Source: Corynebacterium jeddahense (GTDB taxonomy: Bacteria > Actinomycetota > Actinomycetes > Mycobacteriales > Mycobacteriaceae). From it: DNA of 64,000 bases. The notes beneath the pieces were generated by a model. The model had not been told where the DNA came from. It saw only the letters and a list, made by a program, of their open reading frames with translations, and did not search any database. Positions 49,592-58,485 of this stretch are shown here, one piece after another. Where the stretch lies: assembly GCF_028609865.1 (NCBI RefSeq), contig NZ_CP063194.1, positions 1,550,001 through 1,614,000 of the forward strand. Direction: 5' to 3'. Positions within the stretch are counted from its first letter, which is position 1. Every line of letters starts with the position of its first letter. Position numbers and translations under genes: made by a program.

Positions 49592-50602
49592 TTACGTCTC
49601 GTTCGCGTCGGCGTCCGAGCGGATGTCAATCTTCCAGCCGGTGAGGCGCGCCGCGAGGCGGGCGTTCTGGCCCTCCTTGCCGATGGCCAACGAGAGCTGG
49701 TAGTCCGGCACCGTCACGCGCGCGGACTGGGCCTCGCGGTCGAGCACCTCGACGTTGACCACCTTCGACGGCGCGAGCGAGTTGCCCACGTACTTCGCCG
49801 GATCCTCGTCCCAGTCGATGATGTCGATCTTCTCCCCGCCGAGCTCGTCCATGATGTTGGAGACGCGCGCGCCGCGCGGGCCGATGCACGCGCCCTTCGC
49901 GTTCACGCCCTTGACCGTCGCGCGCACCGCCACCTTCGAGCGGTGGCCGGCCTCGCGCGCGATGCCGACGATCTCCACGGAGCCGTCCGCCACCTCGGGC
50001 ACCTCGAGCGCGAACAGCCCGCGCACAAGCTCGGGGTGCGTGCGCGAGAGGTTGACCTGCACGCGCTTGTCGCCCTTGTTCACGCCGACCACGTACGCCT
50101 TGATGCGGTCGCCGTGCTTGAGCACCTCGCCCGGGATCTTCTCCGCCGGCAGCAGGATGCCGTCCTGCGGGTCCGCCTCCGTGCCCAGCTGCACGATGTT
50201 GAGGCCACGCGCCTCCGCCTGCGCGTCGCGCTGCACGATGCCGGAGACGACCTTGCCCTCGAAACCCGCGTACTCGTCGTACACGCGGCCCGCCTCGGCC
50301 TGGCGCAGCCGCCCCTTGATGGCGTCGCGCACGGCCACGGCGCCGATGCGCGAGAAGTTCGCCGGCGTGTCGTCGTACTCGGACACGACCTCGTCGTCCT
50401 CGCCGAGCTCGCTCACGATGACGGCGACGTCACCCGTCTCCGTATCGATGTCCACGCGCGCCTTCGAGCGCTCGCCCCCGCTCGTCTCCTTGAACTCGCG
50501 GTACGAGTAGAGCAGCGCGTTCGCGATCGTGCCCAGCAAGTCCTCGACCGGGATCCCCTGCTGCTCCTCAATCGCCTTCAGCGCGTTCAGGTCGATATTC
50601 AC
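49592..50602 (-). CDS. nusA: Transcription termination/antitermination factor NusA
   Basis: NusA binds RNA polymerase and RNA to modulate pausing, termination and antitermination. The 336-residue protein has the N-terminal domain (MNIDLNALKAIEEQQGIP), S1 domain (FEGKVVSGIVQRDA), KH1 and KH2 (GACIGPRGARVSNIMDELGGEKIDI; LAIGKEGQNARLAARLTGWKIDI). It lacks the acidic repeats of proteobacterial NusA, as usual in actinobacteria. GTG start at 50602, immediately after the rimP stop codon. Confidence 0.96.
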   Translation of the reverse strand: MNIDLNALKAIEEQQGIPVEDLLGTIANALLYSYREFKETSGGERSKARVDIDTETGDVAVIVSELGEDDEVVSEYDDTPANFSRIGAVAVRDAIKGRLRQAEAGRVYDEYAGFEGKVVSGIVQRDAQAEARGLNIVQLGTEADPQDGILLPAEKIPGEVLKHGDRIKAYVVGVNKGDKRVQVNLSRTHPELVRGLFALEVPEVADGSVEIVGIAREAGHRSKVAVRATVKGVNAKGACIGPRGARVSNIMDELGGEKIDIIDWDEDPAKYVGNSLAPSKVVNVEVLDREAQSARVTVPDYQLSLAIGKEGQNARLAARLTGWKIDIRSDADANET

Positions 50603-51151
50603 TTATTTCCCTTCCTGTGCCGCCGCCGCGGCTTCGAGCTCTGCAAACGCCTGCTCGGTCAGCTCCGTCTCGGCCGCCGGGGGCGCGTTGAACTCAATTT
50701 CTACCACCGCACCAGCCAATTCGGAAACCGGCGAAACGCGGATCTCGGGCCCGCGTTTTCCCGCGCGCACGAGGGCAACGTGCTCCTCCGCGTCGTCGAG
50801 CGGCCCGAGGCGCCACCGCTCGTCGCCCACGGTCACCGTCCGGCCCCGGTTGCGGCGGAAGTGCCGCGGCGCGGTGAGCGGCAGGTCCACGCCCGGCGTG
50901 GTCAGTTCGAGGGTGTAGCCCGCGCCGAAGTTGACGCTGCCGCGTTCCTCGGCGTCGTCGAAACGCTGCGAGAGCTCGTTCGACACCTCCTCCAGCTCGT
51001 CGAGCGTCGGGTGCGTATCCGAGTCGAGCGCGATGACGACCTGCGACTTCTTGCCCGCCTTGACCGTCTTGATGCCCTCGATGTCCATGCCGTACGCCTG
51101 CGCGATGGGCTGCACCAGCCGCTCGAGTTCGTCGTTCGTGGGAAAAGCCAT
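50603..51151 (-). CDS. rimP: Ribosome maturation factor RimP
   Basis: RimP assists 30S assembly, working with S12. The 182-residue protein has LERLVQPIAQAYGMDIEGIK and VNFGAGYTLELTTPGVDLPLTAPRHFRRNRGRTV, matching the PGVDRPL and RFxRxxGR family motifs. It heads the rimP-nusA-ylxR-infB-rbfA-nrnA operon. The ATG at 51151 leaves a 31-base divergent gap to the lipoprotein gene, which must hold both promoters. Confidence 0.94.
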   Translation of the reverse strand: MAFPTNDELERLVQPIAQAYGMDIEGIKTVKAGKKSQVVIALDSDTHPTLDELEEVSNELSQRFDDAEERGSVNFGAGYTLELTTPGVDLPLTAPRHFRRNRGRTVTVGDERWRLGPLDDAEEHVALVRAGKRGPEIRVSPVSELAGAVVEIEFNAPPAAETELTEQAFAELEAAAAAQEGK

Positions 51152-51182
51152 GGCGTCCAACCTAGCGTGTAACGTGCAGCGG

Positions 51183-51977
51183 GTGAAGAAACTCCTCGTG
51201 CTGCCGGCCGCGCTCCTTTTGACCAGTTGCACGGTGATGGACGTCGTCGGGCCGCGCCCGAACGGCGAGATCATGGCGCTGGCGAAGCAAGCCTCCGCGG
51301 ATGCGACGGGCGGCGACCCAGACTGGCGCGCGCTGCGGCAGACCCAATCGCAGCAGCTTAACGACGAAGCCCTCCGGCTCTGCGGCGTCGACCCCAGCGG
51401 CAAGACGCCCTCGTCGTGCGACGTGGCGGGCGGCGACACGGAGCTACCCGCAGCGGCCGACGCCTCGGCGCTGCTCGAGCACACGGTCGCTGCGGCGGAC
51501 AAGGTGCCGTCCGACTCGGTGGATCTCGTCGTCGCCCAGGCCATCGACGCCCTCGCGCTGACGACGGTGGACCTCGAGCCGGTCCAGGGCCAGCTCACCT
51601 CCGACGCCGACGCTGCCGCGGCCCGCGACATGCTCGCCCGCGAGAACGCGATGTATTACGGCCTCGGTATCGCGCTCGCCTACGCGGACGACGGCCTGCA
51701 CGCCCGGATCGGCGTGCTGCGCGACGCGTCCCACGAGCGCGTCGACGCCCTCACCCGCATCCTCCCGCCCGGTGTCGGCGAGGCGCTCGTCCCTGCCGCC
51801 GGCTACGCCTTCGCCGACGGCTACGCCGAGCCGACCAGCCCGGAGGAAGCCGCGCAGCTGGTGAAGTCCATGCAGGCCGACCTCGTCAAGGAGTGGCGCT
51901 ACGCCGCCGCCCGCGCCGATGCCGCGCAGTGGCGCGAGGACGCGATCCGCCTCGCCGCCCACGCCCAGCGGGTGTAG
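51183..51977 (+). CDS. Lipoprotein, function unknown
   Basis: The 264-residue protein starts at GTG 51183 with MKKLLVLPAALLLTSCTVMD, whose TSC is a lipobox (Cys at residue 16). The mature part is alpha-helical and Ala-rich with a conserved-looking pair of cysteines (LRLCGVDPSG and SSCDVAGG). A lipoprotein gene between rimP and proS is common in corynebacteria, but no function is known to me. It converges with proS, ending eight bases from its stop. Confidence 0.8.
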   Translation: MKKLLVLPAALLLTSCTVMDVVGPRPNGEIMALAKQASADATGGDPDWRALRQTQSQQLNDEALRLCGVDPSGKTPSSCDVAGGDTELPAAADASALLEHTVAAADKVPSDSVDLVVAQAIDALALTTVDLEPVQGQLTSDADAAAARDMLARENAMYYGLGIALAYADDGLHARIGVLRDASHERVDALTRILPPGVGEALVPAAGYAFADGYAEPTSPEEAAQLVKSMQADLVKEWRYAAARADAAQWREDAIRLAAHAQRV

Positions 51978-51985
51978 CTCAGTCC

Positions 51986-53764
51986 CTAGCCGCGGACGAG
52001 CTCCTGCACCTTGGCCACCACTCCGTCGGCCGGGACCTCGAGCGTCTCGCCGCCGCGGATACGCAGCTCCACGATGCCGTCGGCGAAGGAGCGCCCGAGG
52101 ATGACGATGAACGGCATGCCCAGCAGCTCCGCGTCCTTGAACTTGACGCCGGGGGAAACCTTGGGGCGGTCGTCGTAAAGCACCTCGAGCCCGGCGTCGG
52201 AGAGCTCCGCGGCGATGCGCTCGCCGGCTTCGAGCGCCGCGGCGTCCTTGTTCGCCACCGCGACGTGCACCTGGTACGGGGCGATCTCGACGGGCCAGAC
52301 GAGGCCCTTCTCGTCGTGGCGCTGCTCGGCGATCACGGCGAGCATGCGGGAGATGCCGATGCCGTAGGAGCCCATGGTGGGCACGGCGCGCTTGCCGTTT
52401 TCGTCGAGGATCTGCACGTCCATGGCCTCGGTGTACTTGCGGCCGAGCTGGAAGATGTGGCCGAGCTCAATGCCGCGGGCGAGCTCGACGGTGCCGTTGC
52501 CGCTCGGCGAGGGGTCGCCCGCCTTGATCTCGGCAGCCTCGATGAACCCGTCGACGGTGAAGTCGCGGCCGGCAACGAGGCCGACGACGTGGCGCTGCGG
52601 GGCGTCCGCGCCGGTGATCCAGGACGAGCCTTCGACCACGCGCGGGTCCGCGAGCACGCGCACCCCGTTCGCCTGCAGCCCGCGCGGGCCGATGTAGCCG
52701 CGCACAAGGAAGGGGTGCTTGGCAAAGTCCTCGTCGGTGGCGAGCTCGAACGTCGCGGGCTCGAGCGAGGCCTCGAGGCGCTTCTCGTCCAGCTCGCGGT
52801 CGCCCGGGATGAGCACGCCGGTGAGCTGCGGGCCGACGGGCGAGCCGTCCTCGTTCAGCGCGCGCGGGTCGTTGATCTTGACCACCATGCACTTGAGGGT
52901 GTCGGAGGCTTGGGCCGGACGGCCGTCGATAAGAATGCCCTCGCCGTTAGCCCACTCGACGAGCCCGGCGATGGTCTCGGAGGCGGGCGTGTCGTGCTCG
53001 ACGGCCTCGGGCAGGCCGTCGCAGCCGCGCGGAGCGGGCGCGACAGTGGTCACGGCCTCGACGTTGGCGGCGTAGTCGCCCGCCGTGGACACGACGAAGG
53101 TGTCCTCGCCGTTGTCGGAGTACGCGAGGAACTCCTCGGACGCGGAGCCGCCCATGGCGCCGGAGGTGGCCTTGCAGATCTCGTAGCGCAGGCCCACGCG
53201 GTCGAAGATGCGCTGGTAGGTGGCCCGGTGAGCGGCGTACGAAGAAGCCAGGCCCTCGTCGGTCATGTCGAAGGAGTAGCTGTCCTTCATCACAAACTCG
53301 CGCCCGCGCAGGATGCCGGCGCGGGGGCGGGCCTCGTCGCGGTACTTCGTCTGGATCTGGTACAGCGTGACCGGGAAGTCCTTGTAGCTCGAGTACAGGT
53401 CCTTCACCGCGGTGGTGAACATCTCCTCATGCGTCGGGCCGAGCAGCATGTCCGCGCCCTTGCGGTCCTTGAGGCGGAACAGGTCGTCGCCGTACTCGGT
53501 CCAGCGGTTCGTCGCCTCGTAGGGCTCGCGCGGCAGCAGCGCCGGGAAGAGCAGCTCCTGGGCGCCCATCGCGTCCATCTCCTCGCGCACGACGCCCTCG
53601 ATCTTGCGCAGCGCGCGCAGGCCCAACGGCAGCCAGGAGTACACGCCAGGCGCGGCGCGGCGCACGTAGCCGGCGCGCACGAGCAGCTTGTGGCTGGGCA
53701 CCTCGGCGTCGGCGGGATCTTCGCGCAGCGTGCGCAGGAACAGCGTGGACAGGCGTGTAATCAT
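51986..53764 (-). CDS. proS: Prolyl-tRNA synthetase
   Basis: ProS charges tRNA-Pro. The 592-residue bacterial-type enzyme has class II motifs: motif 1 region around [23 protein letters not shown], motif 2 [19 protein letters not shown] and motif 3 [18 protein letters not shown] YbaK-type editing insertion lies between about residues 225 and 400 ([13 protein letters not shown]). ATG at 53764. yaaA diverges 31 bases away. Confidence 0.96.
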   Translation of the reverse strand: MITRLSTLFLRTLREDPADAEVPSHKLLVRAGYVRRAAPGVYSWLPLGLRALRKIEGVVREEMDAMGAQELLFPALLPREPYEATNRWTEYGDDLFRLKDRKGADMLLGPTHEEMFTTAVKDLYSSYKDFPVTLYQIQTKYRDEARPRAGILRGREFVMKDSYSFDMTDEGLASSYAAHRATYQRIFDRVGLRYEICKATSGAMGGSASEEFLAYSDNGEDTFVVSTAGDYAANVEAVTTVAPAPRGCDGLPEAVEHDTPASETIAGLVEWANGEGILIDGRPAQASDTLKCMVVKINDPRALNEDGSPVGPQLTGVLIPGDRELDEKRLEASLEPATFELATDEDFAKHPFLVRGYIGPRGLQANGVRVLADPRVVEGSSWITGADAPQRHVVGLVAGRDFTVDGFIEAAEIKAGDPSPSGNGTVELARGIELGHIFQLGRKYTEAMDVQILDENGKRAVPTMGSYGIGISRMLAVIAEQRHDEKGLVWPVEIAPYQVHVAVANKDAAALEAGERIAAELSDAGLEVLYDDRPKVSPGVKFKDAELLGMPFIVILGRSFADGIVELRIRGGETLEVPADGVVAKVQELVRG

Positions 53765-53795
53765 GGTTGGCAAGCTTACCGCTAGGGTTTGGCGC

Positions 53796-54482
53796 ATGTT
53801 GATCGTGCTCCCGCCCTCCGAGACCAAGGCGCCCGGCGGCGTCGCCGCGCCGATGGCGCTCTCGTTTCCGTCGCTCGATCCGGTGCGCACTTCGCTTATC
53901 GACGTCCTCACGGCCACCACCGTCGACACCCAGATGTCCGAGCTGAAGATCCCCGCCGGCAAGCGCGCGGATGCCGAGGAGAACCTGGTGCTGCGGTCCG
54001 CGCCGGTCATGCCAGCGATCCGGCGTTACACCGGGGTGCTTTACGACGCCCTCGACGCCGCCTCGCTGTCCGACGCCGCGCTCTCGCGCATCGTCGTCGG
54101 ATCGGCGCTGTTCGGGCTGGTGCGAGCGACGGATTGCCTGCCGCGCTACCGCGTCTCCGGCGGGTCCAAGGTGGGCGGGAGGACCATGAAGGCGTGGTGG
54201 GGTACGTCGGTTAGCGATGTGCTCGCACAGGAGGACTTCGTGGTGGACCTGCGTTCCGGCGCGTACCAGCAGCTCGGCCCGGCGCCGGGGGCGGTGACGG
54301 TGCGCGTGGAGCAGGCTGACACCGGCAAAGTGGTCAGCCACTTCAACAAGCATTACAAGGGCGAGCTGGCCCGCGCGCTTGCACTGCATGCCGCAGCGTC
54401 GGCCGAGGAAGTTGCCGAGATCGCTTCCGCCGCCGGCTTCAACATTACTGTCGACGGCACGCTGCTCACGATGCGTGTGTAG
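53796..54482 (+). CDS. yaaA: YaaA/UPF0246 peroxide-stress protein
   Basis: YaaA lowers intracellular iron damage under peroxide stress in E. coli and has DNA-binding ability. The 228-residue protein starts [14 protein letters not shown], the conserved LLSPAK-like N-terminus of actinobacterial forms. It carries [14 protein letters not shown] and the [15 protein letters not shown] motif near the end. It is divergent from proS. The TTCGCTTATCGACG motif copy at 53891-53904 lies inside it. Confidence 0.9.
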   Translation: MLIVLPPSETKAPGGVAAPMALSFPSLDPVRTSLIDVLTATTVDTQMSELKIPAGKRADAEENLVLRSAPVMPAIRRYTGVLYDALDAASLSDAALSRIVVGSALFGLVRATDCLPRYRVSGGSKVGGRTMKAWWGTSVSDVLAQEDFVVDLRSGAYQQLGPAPGAVTVRVEQADTGKVVSHFNKHYKGELARALALHAAASAEEVAEIASAAGFNITVDGTLLTMRV

Positions 54483-54492
54483 CTTGAGCGTT

Positions 54493-55218
54493 ATGCCCGC
54501 CCAATACCGTCGCTACGCTGCGGCCGCACTGATCTACGCCGCCGGGTTCGCCTACATCTTGCTGCGCTGGGACGCAATCCCCGACCCAGTGCCGGTGCAC
54601 ATCGGCCCCACCGGCGAGGTTGACGGGTTCGCGCCCAAGACGCTGCTCAGCACGACGCTCGCGCTGATCATTGGCGTCGTCGTCTCTGCGGTGATGCCGC
54701 TGTTGCTGCCGCCGCGGGCGCTTGCCCGACGCACCGTCGACATTCCGGCGGAGGACGCGCTGCCGTTTTCGGAGACGGTGGCCCGGCGCGTCGAAAAGCT
54801 GTGCGACGCCTCCGCAGACATCGTCTCCAAAATCATCCTCGCGCTGGCGGCGTTGCTCACGGTGATGAACATTGCCATGGTGGTACCCGACGTGAGCCTG
54901 CCATTCTGGCTAGAGGCCGCGCTGTGGGTCGGATTTCTCGTCTACGTGGTCGTGATTGCGGTGCGACTGACCTCCGCGAAGGACGGTATCGAACCGGACG
55001 CGGACGAGCAGGCCCGCAATCAGCAACTGCGCTACCAGGGCGGCATGGGTACGTATTCGGCGCCGAACGATCCGATGGTCGCGGCGGTGCTGCCGTCGAA
55101 TCCGGGAAAGATCGCGGTGAACACCGCGCACGCGCCGGGCAAGCGCTACGTACGCCGGATGATCCTCGGCGTGGTTGCGACCCCCGTCGTGTGCACCGTG
55201 CTGCCTTTCGTGATGTAG
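54493..55218 (+). CDS. DUF1648-type membrane protein
   Basis: The 241-residue protein has four hydrophobic segments (LIYAAGFAYILLRW, TTLALIIGVVVSAVMPLLL, ILALAALLTVMNIAMVV, AALWVGFLVYVVVIAV). Its first loop reads WDAIPDPVPVHIGPTGEVDGFAPKT, the DUF1648 signature (PxxVPxHxxxxGxxDxF). Function unknown; related proteins include SdpI-like factors. It starts ten bases after the yaaA stop and is probably co-transcribed. Confidence 0.85.
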   Translation: MPAQYRRYAAAALIYAAGFAYILLRWDAIPDPVPVHIGPTGEVDGFAPKTLLSTTLALIIGVVVSAVMPLLLPPRALARRTVDIPAEDALPFSETVARRVEKLCDASADIVSKIILALAALLTVMNIAMVVPDVSLPFWLEAALWVGFLVYVVVIAVRLTSAKDGIEPDADEQARNQQLRYQGGMGTYSAPNDPMVAAVLPSNPGKIAVNTAHAPGKRYVRRMILGVVATPVVCTVLPFVM

Positions 55219-55306
55219 CGGGGGCTAAGCCGTCGCGGCCCACAATTTATCGGTTTATCGGCCGAGGCGAATTTATCGGTTTATCGGTTGCACTATTCTG
55301 ACCAGT
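55219..55306 (+). promoter_or_regulatory. Promoter with four TTTATCGG repeats upstream of AAA ATPase
   Basis: AATTTATCGGTTTATCGG occurs twice as direct repeats at 55244-55261 and 55270-55287, so the octamer TTTATCGG is present four times at 8 and 26 base spacing. A TATTCT -10 lies at 55294-55299, seven bases before the ATG at 55307, suggesting a leaderless transcript. The repeats cover the -35 to -60 zone and look like an operator. Confidence 0.6.
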
Positions 55307-56428
55307 ATGAACAATCCATTCCGACCGACTTTCGGTGCCAGCCCCCTCGTCTGGGCCGGCCGCGCGACGGTGCTCGGCGATTTTGAGACAGCCATCTTAG
55401 GTTCCGTAGGCAATCCGGACCGGTCGATACTGATCTCTGGGTCTCGGGGCATTGGCAAGACGGTGCTGCTCACCGAGCTCGAAGACATTGCGGCACGCCA
55501 CGGCTGGATCGTGCTCCGCGCCTCAGCACGGGAAAGAATTGCAGAATCGCTCATTGAGTCTGCGATCCCCGAAGCGATTAATCGGCTGTCCCCTCCGCAG
55601 CGACGCCAGATAACTGGGTTTTCTGTGGCCGGCATCGGTTCCGTGCAAACAGATGTGGAATCACGCGACCCGGTCCCGAGACTATCCACCCAGCTGCGCG
55701 AGCTCATCTCCCATCTCCGCGGCACCGGAGTACTCATCACGATTGACGAGGTGCAGGACGCCTCGCCAGATGATCTCACGCAGGTCGCCGTGGCGTACCA
55801 GGATCTGGTGCGTGATGATCTCCCGGTTGCGGTAGCAATGGCTGGGCTGACCCACGGGATCAATACCCTGCTCGACCTGCCCGGCGCAACCTTTCTCCGA
55901 CGAGCGCGCCACTACGAACTCGGTCCACTCACGCTGGAGGACGCTAACGTTGCGCTCGCTGACACTGCCCGTGACGGCGGTAGAGCTTTCGACGACTCGC
56001 AGCGGGCAGCCGAGTTCAGCAAGGGCTACCCCTACCTCGTGCAGCTAGTTGGCTACTTGTCCTGGGAGGCCGCCGACGAACTGGGGCTGGAGAGCATCGA
56101 TGCCCACGCAGTGTCCGACGCGATCCCTCTCACGCTTGAACGCCTCGGCGTTCAAGTCCTCCAACCAGCGCTACGGGATCTCCCACCACGGCAGATGGAA
56201 TATCTACGTGCGATGGCCGAGATCGAGGACGAGACCGGTTTGTCTGAGATCTCGACGTCGGCACTAGCGGAGTCTCTCGGCCGCCCTGCCACTTCACTCT
56301 CCGACATTCGCGCCCGCCTGATCGAACACGACCTGATCACCTCCGCTGGCTGGGGTCTCATCGAGTTCGCTCAGCCATATCTGGGCCAGTACCTGCTCGA
56401 CCGCGGACGGCCTCAGCGAATTAGCTAA
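55307..56428 (+). CDS. AAA+ ATPase with C-terminal winged helix
   Basis: The 373-residue protein belongs to the STAND/ORC-like ATP-binding proteins (AAA_16 type). Walker A GSRGIGKTVL lies near residue 45, Walker B LITIDEVQDA near 145, sensor-like VAMAGL near 178 and FSKGYPYLVQLVGY around 240. A C-terminal winged helix follows (LGRPATSLSDIRARLIEHDLI). It lacks membrane or nuclease domains. Base composition is lower in GC than its neighbours and codon choice is less biased, hinting at horizontal transfer. The protein may regulate its own repeat-bearing promoter, or act in stress or defence; the role is unknown. Confidence 0.8.
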   Translation: MNNPFRPTFGASPLVWAGRATVLGDFETAILGSVGNPDRSILISGSRGIGKTVLLTELEDIAARHGWIVLRASARERIAESLIESAIPEAINRLSPPQRRQITGFSVAGIGSVQTDVESRDPVPRLSTQLRELISHLRGTGVLITIDEVQDASPDDLTQVAVAYQDLVRDDLPVAVAMAGLTHGINTLLDLPGATFLRRARHYELGPLTLEDANVALADTARDGGRAFDDSQRAAEFSKGYPYLVQLVGYLSWEAADELGLESIDAHAVSDAIPLTLERLGVQVLQPALRDLPPRQMEYLRAMAEIEDETGLSEISTSALAESLGRPATSLSDIRARLIEHDLITSAGWGLIEFAQPYLGQYLLDRGRPQRIS

Positions 56429-56467
56429 AACCTCAGACTCCTGTCTCACGCAGGTACCGTCACCACC

Positions 56468-57205
56468 ATGACCGCATCCTCCACCATTGACACCGCCCGC
56501 GCCCTTATCGCCGACGCCTCCCACATCGAGGTCTTCACCGGCGCAGGTATGAGCGCCGACAGCGGCATCGCCACCTACCGCGACGCGCAAACCGGCCTGT
56601 GGGAGAACGTAGACCCGCAGGACATGGCGTCCATCGACGCGTGGCACGACGACCCTGACACCATGTTCGCGTGGTACCTCTGGCGCGTCCACCTCGCGCA
56701 GCGTGCCGAGCCGAACGCCGGCCACATCGCCATCGCGCGCTCGCCAAACACGACGGTGACCACGCAGAACATCGACAACCTCCACGAGCGTGCCGGCAGC
56801 AAAGAGGTCGTCCACCTGCACGGCTCGCTGTTCGAGTTTCGCTGTTCGCTTTGCGACGAGCGCTTCGCCCAGCCCATCAACTTCCCCACAGAGCCCGTGG
56901 AGGCGATCACTCCCCCGGCCTGCCCTGTCTGCGCCGGCCCGGTGCGCCCCGGGGTGGTGTGGTTCGGCGAGGCCCTGCCGGAGGCCGAATGGAAAGAGGC
57001 GGAGCGTCGGATGCGCACCGCCGACGCCCTGGTCATCGTGGGCACCTCCGGCGTGGTCTACCCCGCGGCCGGCCTGCCGCTGCTGGCGCACGCCCGAGAA
57101 ATTCCAATCATCGAAGTCACGCCGATGCGCACCGACCTGTCGCACCTGTCCGACGTGGTCATCGAGGACACCGCCGCCAACGCCCTGCCCGCCCTCTTGG
57201 GCTAA
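56468..57205 (+). CDS. cobB: NAD-dependent protein deacylase (Sir2 family)
   Basis: Sirtuins remove acyl groups from lysines using NAD. The 245-residue protein has GAGMSADSGIATYR, TQNIDNLHERAG, the catalytic His in VHLHGSLFEFRC, four zinc cysteines (RCSLC and CPVC) and GTSGVVYPAA. A YLWR sequence at the site of the Y-x-x-R motif suggests desuccinylase/demalonylase activity, as in class III sirtuins. Its stop overlaps the convergent antitoxin gene by three bases. Confidence 0.94.
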   Translation: MTASSTIDTARALIADASHIEVFTGAGMSADSGIATYRDAQTGLWENVDPQDMASIDAWHDDPDTMFAWYLWRVHLAQRAEPNAGHIAIARSPNTTVTTQNIDNLHERAGSKEVVHLHGSLFEFRCSLCDERFAQPINFPTEPVEAITPPACPVCAGPVRPGVVWFGEALPEAEWKEAERRMRTADALVIVGTSGVVYPAAGLPLLAHAREIPIIEVTPMRTDLSHLSDVVIEDTAANALPALLG

Positions 57206-57420
57206 CGGGACACTGCTTGTTCGTAGGCTCGGAAAAACCTGCGCGCATTCGCGGGCGTGCCGAGAATGTGGGCAGTTTCCTTCCAGGATCGAAATTCGTC
57301 CGCAGAAATGAGCACCGCATCACCGATGCGTGACTGGATCTTTACGTGCTTGCCCTCTACGGTTACCTGCCGCATCAGCTTGTCGAAGTTCTCGCGTGCT
57401 TCGTCAACTGTCAGTGCCAT
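57202..57420 (-). CDS. Orphan YefM/Phd-type antitoxin
   Basis: The 72-residue protein has the YefM pattern: MALTVDEARENFDKLMRQV, VKIQSRIGDAVLISADEFRSWKETAHIL and PANARRFFRAYEQ at the end. YefM proteins bind their promoter and neutralise YoeB or related toxins encoded downstream. Here the stop codon abuts the convergent cobB gene, and no toxin gene is present on either side. It may be a remnant or may act in trans. The ATG at 57420 is preferred over an upstream in-frame start. Confidence 0.8.
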   Translation of the reverse strand: MALTVDEARENFDKLMRQVTVEGKHVKIQSRIGDAVLISADEFRSWKETAHILGTPANARRFFRAYEQAVSR

Positions 57421-57444
57421 CCTGCCTCCTTTGCGCATTTCAGC

Positions 57445-58485
57445 CTAGCGGCTGGCCCGGAGCACGGTGAAAGTTCTATCGCGAGCGACCTGCTCCACGG
57501 ACGCGAAGCGGCGCTCCACCTCGCCGCGGTAGCGCAAGTGCGAGTTGTGCACGAGGTACAGCGCCCCGCCCGGAGCCAACAACCGCGCCGAAGCGTCGAG
57601 GAGGTGCTGCGCGAGCGTGGCGTCGACGGTGGTGCCGTCGTGGAAAGGAGGGTTGAGCGCGATGGTGTCGAAAGCCGCGTCCGGCAGGCGCGAGCCGGCG
57701 TCGTCCCACGTCACCTCCAGCCCGATGGCGCGGGCGGAAAGCACCGCATCGGCGTCCACGTCCGTGGCCACGCCGCCGAGACCCCGCGTGACAGAGCCGT
57801 TTCCGCAGCCCAGATCCAACAGGCGGCCGGGCTCGGCTGGCAGGCAGGAGCGCAACAGCTCCCCGCCCCGGTCTGCCTTCGCCCCGGAGAACACGCCCCC
57901 GACGGCGACGAGCCCGTCGCCGCGCACCGGCTCGTACGACACCTCTCGCGGCCCCGCGGCGGTAAGGCAGCGGAACTTCCCGCGCCCGCGCGACGCCGCA
58001 ACCTCCGCGAAGGACTCGCCGAGCACCGCGTTCATGCTGCGCGAAAGGTGTTTGTTGTTCGCGCCGAGCACGACGCGCACATTGTCGTAGCCCGCGCCCG
58101 CGATGGAGCGCGCGAGGTAGTCGAGCCGGGCAAGCGACTTCGGCGCCTCCCCGATCGCGACCGCGGCACCGGACGCCCCGGCCAGGTACTTGTCCAGGCG
58201 CACGTCGCCGGCTACCTCTGCACCGAGTGCCAGGGCTTTCCCGCTGCGCGCGTAGTCCGGGTCGCAGAAGACCACCCGCGCACCCGTCGCTACCGCCGCG
58301 CGGGTGAGCTCAAGCGTCGGGTCGTGGCAGATGAGCACGGTCCCCTGACCGCCCTCCGACAAACCCTGGGAGGCAGAACCAGGAAACGCGTCTTTTTCGG
58401 CCGTTCCCAGGCTTTGGCTCCCAGGGTTTGCGCGCTCAGCCACGCCCAACGCGACATCCCAGATCAAGCTATCGAGCGTGCGCAA
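57445..58485 (-). CDS. RsmC/RlmG-like class I methyltransferase
   Basis: The 346-residue protein resembles RsmC/RlmG rRNA guanine-N2 methyltransferases, with a degenerate N-terminal MTS domain and a catalytic C-terminal one. SAM-binding LLDLGCGNGSV lies near residue 215 and the catalytic NPPFHDG near 270. The likely start is TTG at 58485, inside the end of cobA, with GGGGAGG nine bases upstream; a later TTG at 58467 would give a shorter form. It overlaps cobA by 17 bases. Target nucleotide unknown. Confidence 0.82.
   Translation of the reverse strand: MRTLDSLIWDVALGVAERANPGSQSLGTAEKDAFPGSASQGLSEGGQGTVLICHDPTLELTRAAVATGARVVFCDPDYARSGKALALGAEVAGDVRLDKYLAGASGAAVAIGEAPKSLARLDYLARSIAGAGYDNVRVVLGANNKHLSRSMNAVLGESFAEVAASRGRGKFRCLTAAGPREVSYEPVRGDGLVAVGGVFSGAKADRGGELLRSCLPAEPGRLLDLGCGNGSVTRGLGGVATDVDADAVLSARAIGLEVTWDDAGSRLPDAAFDTIALNPPFHDGTTVDATLAQHLLDASARLLAPGGALYLVHNSHLRYRGEVERRFASVEQVARDRTFTVLRASR

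Noticed and set aside
51986..53800. T-box riboswitch upstream of proS
   Set aside because: The divergent gap to yaaA is only 31 bases, too short for a T-box leader.
57202..57438. Complete toxin-antitoxin module
   Set aside because: Only the antitoxin is present; both neighbours are unrelated genes.
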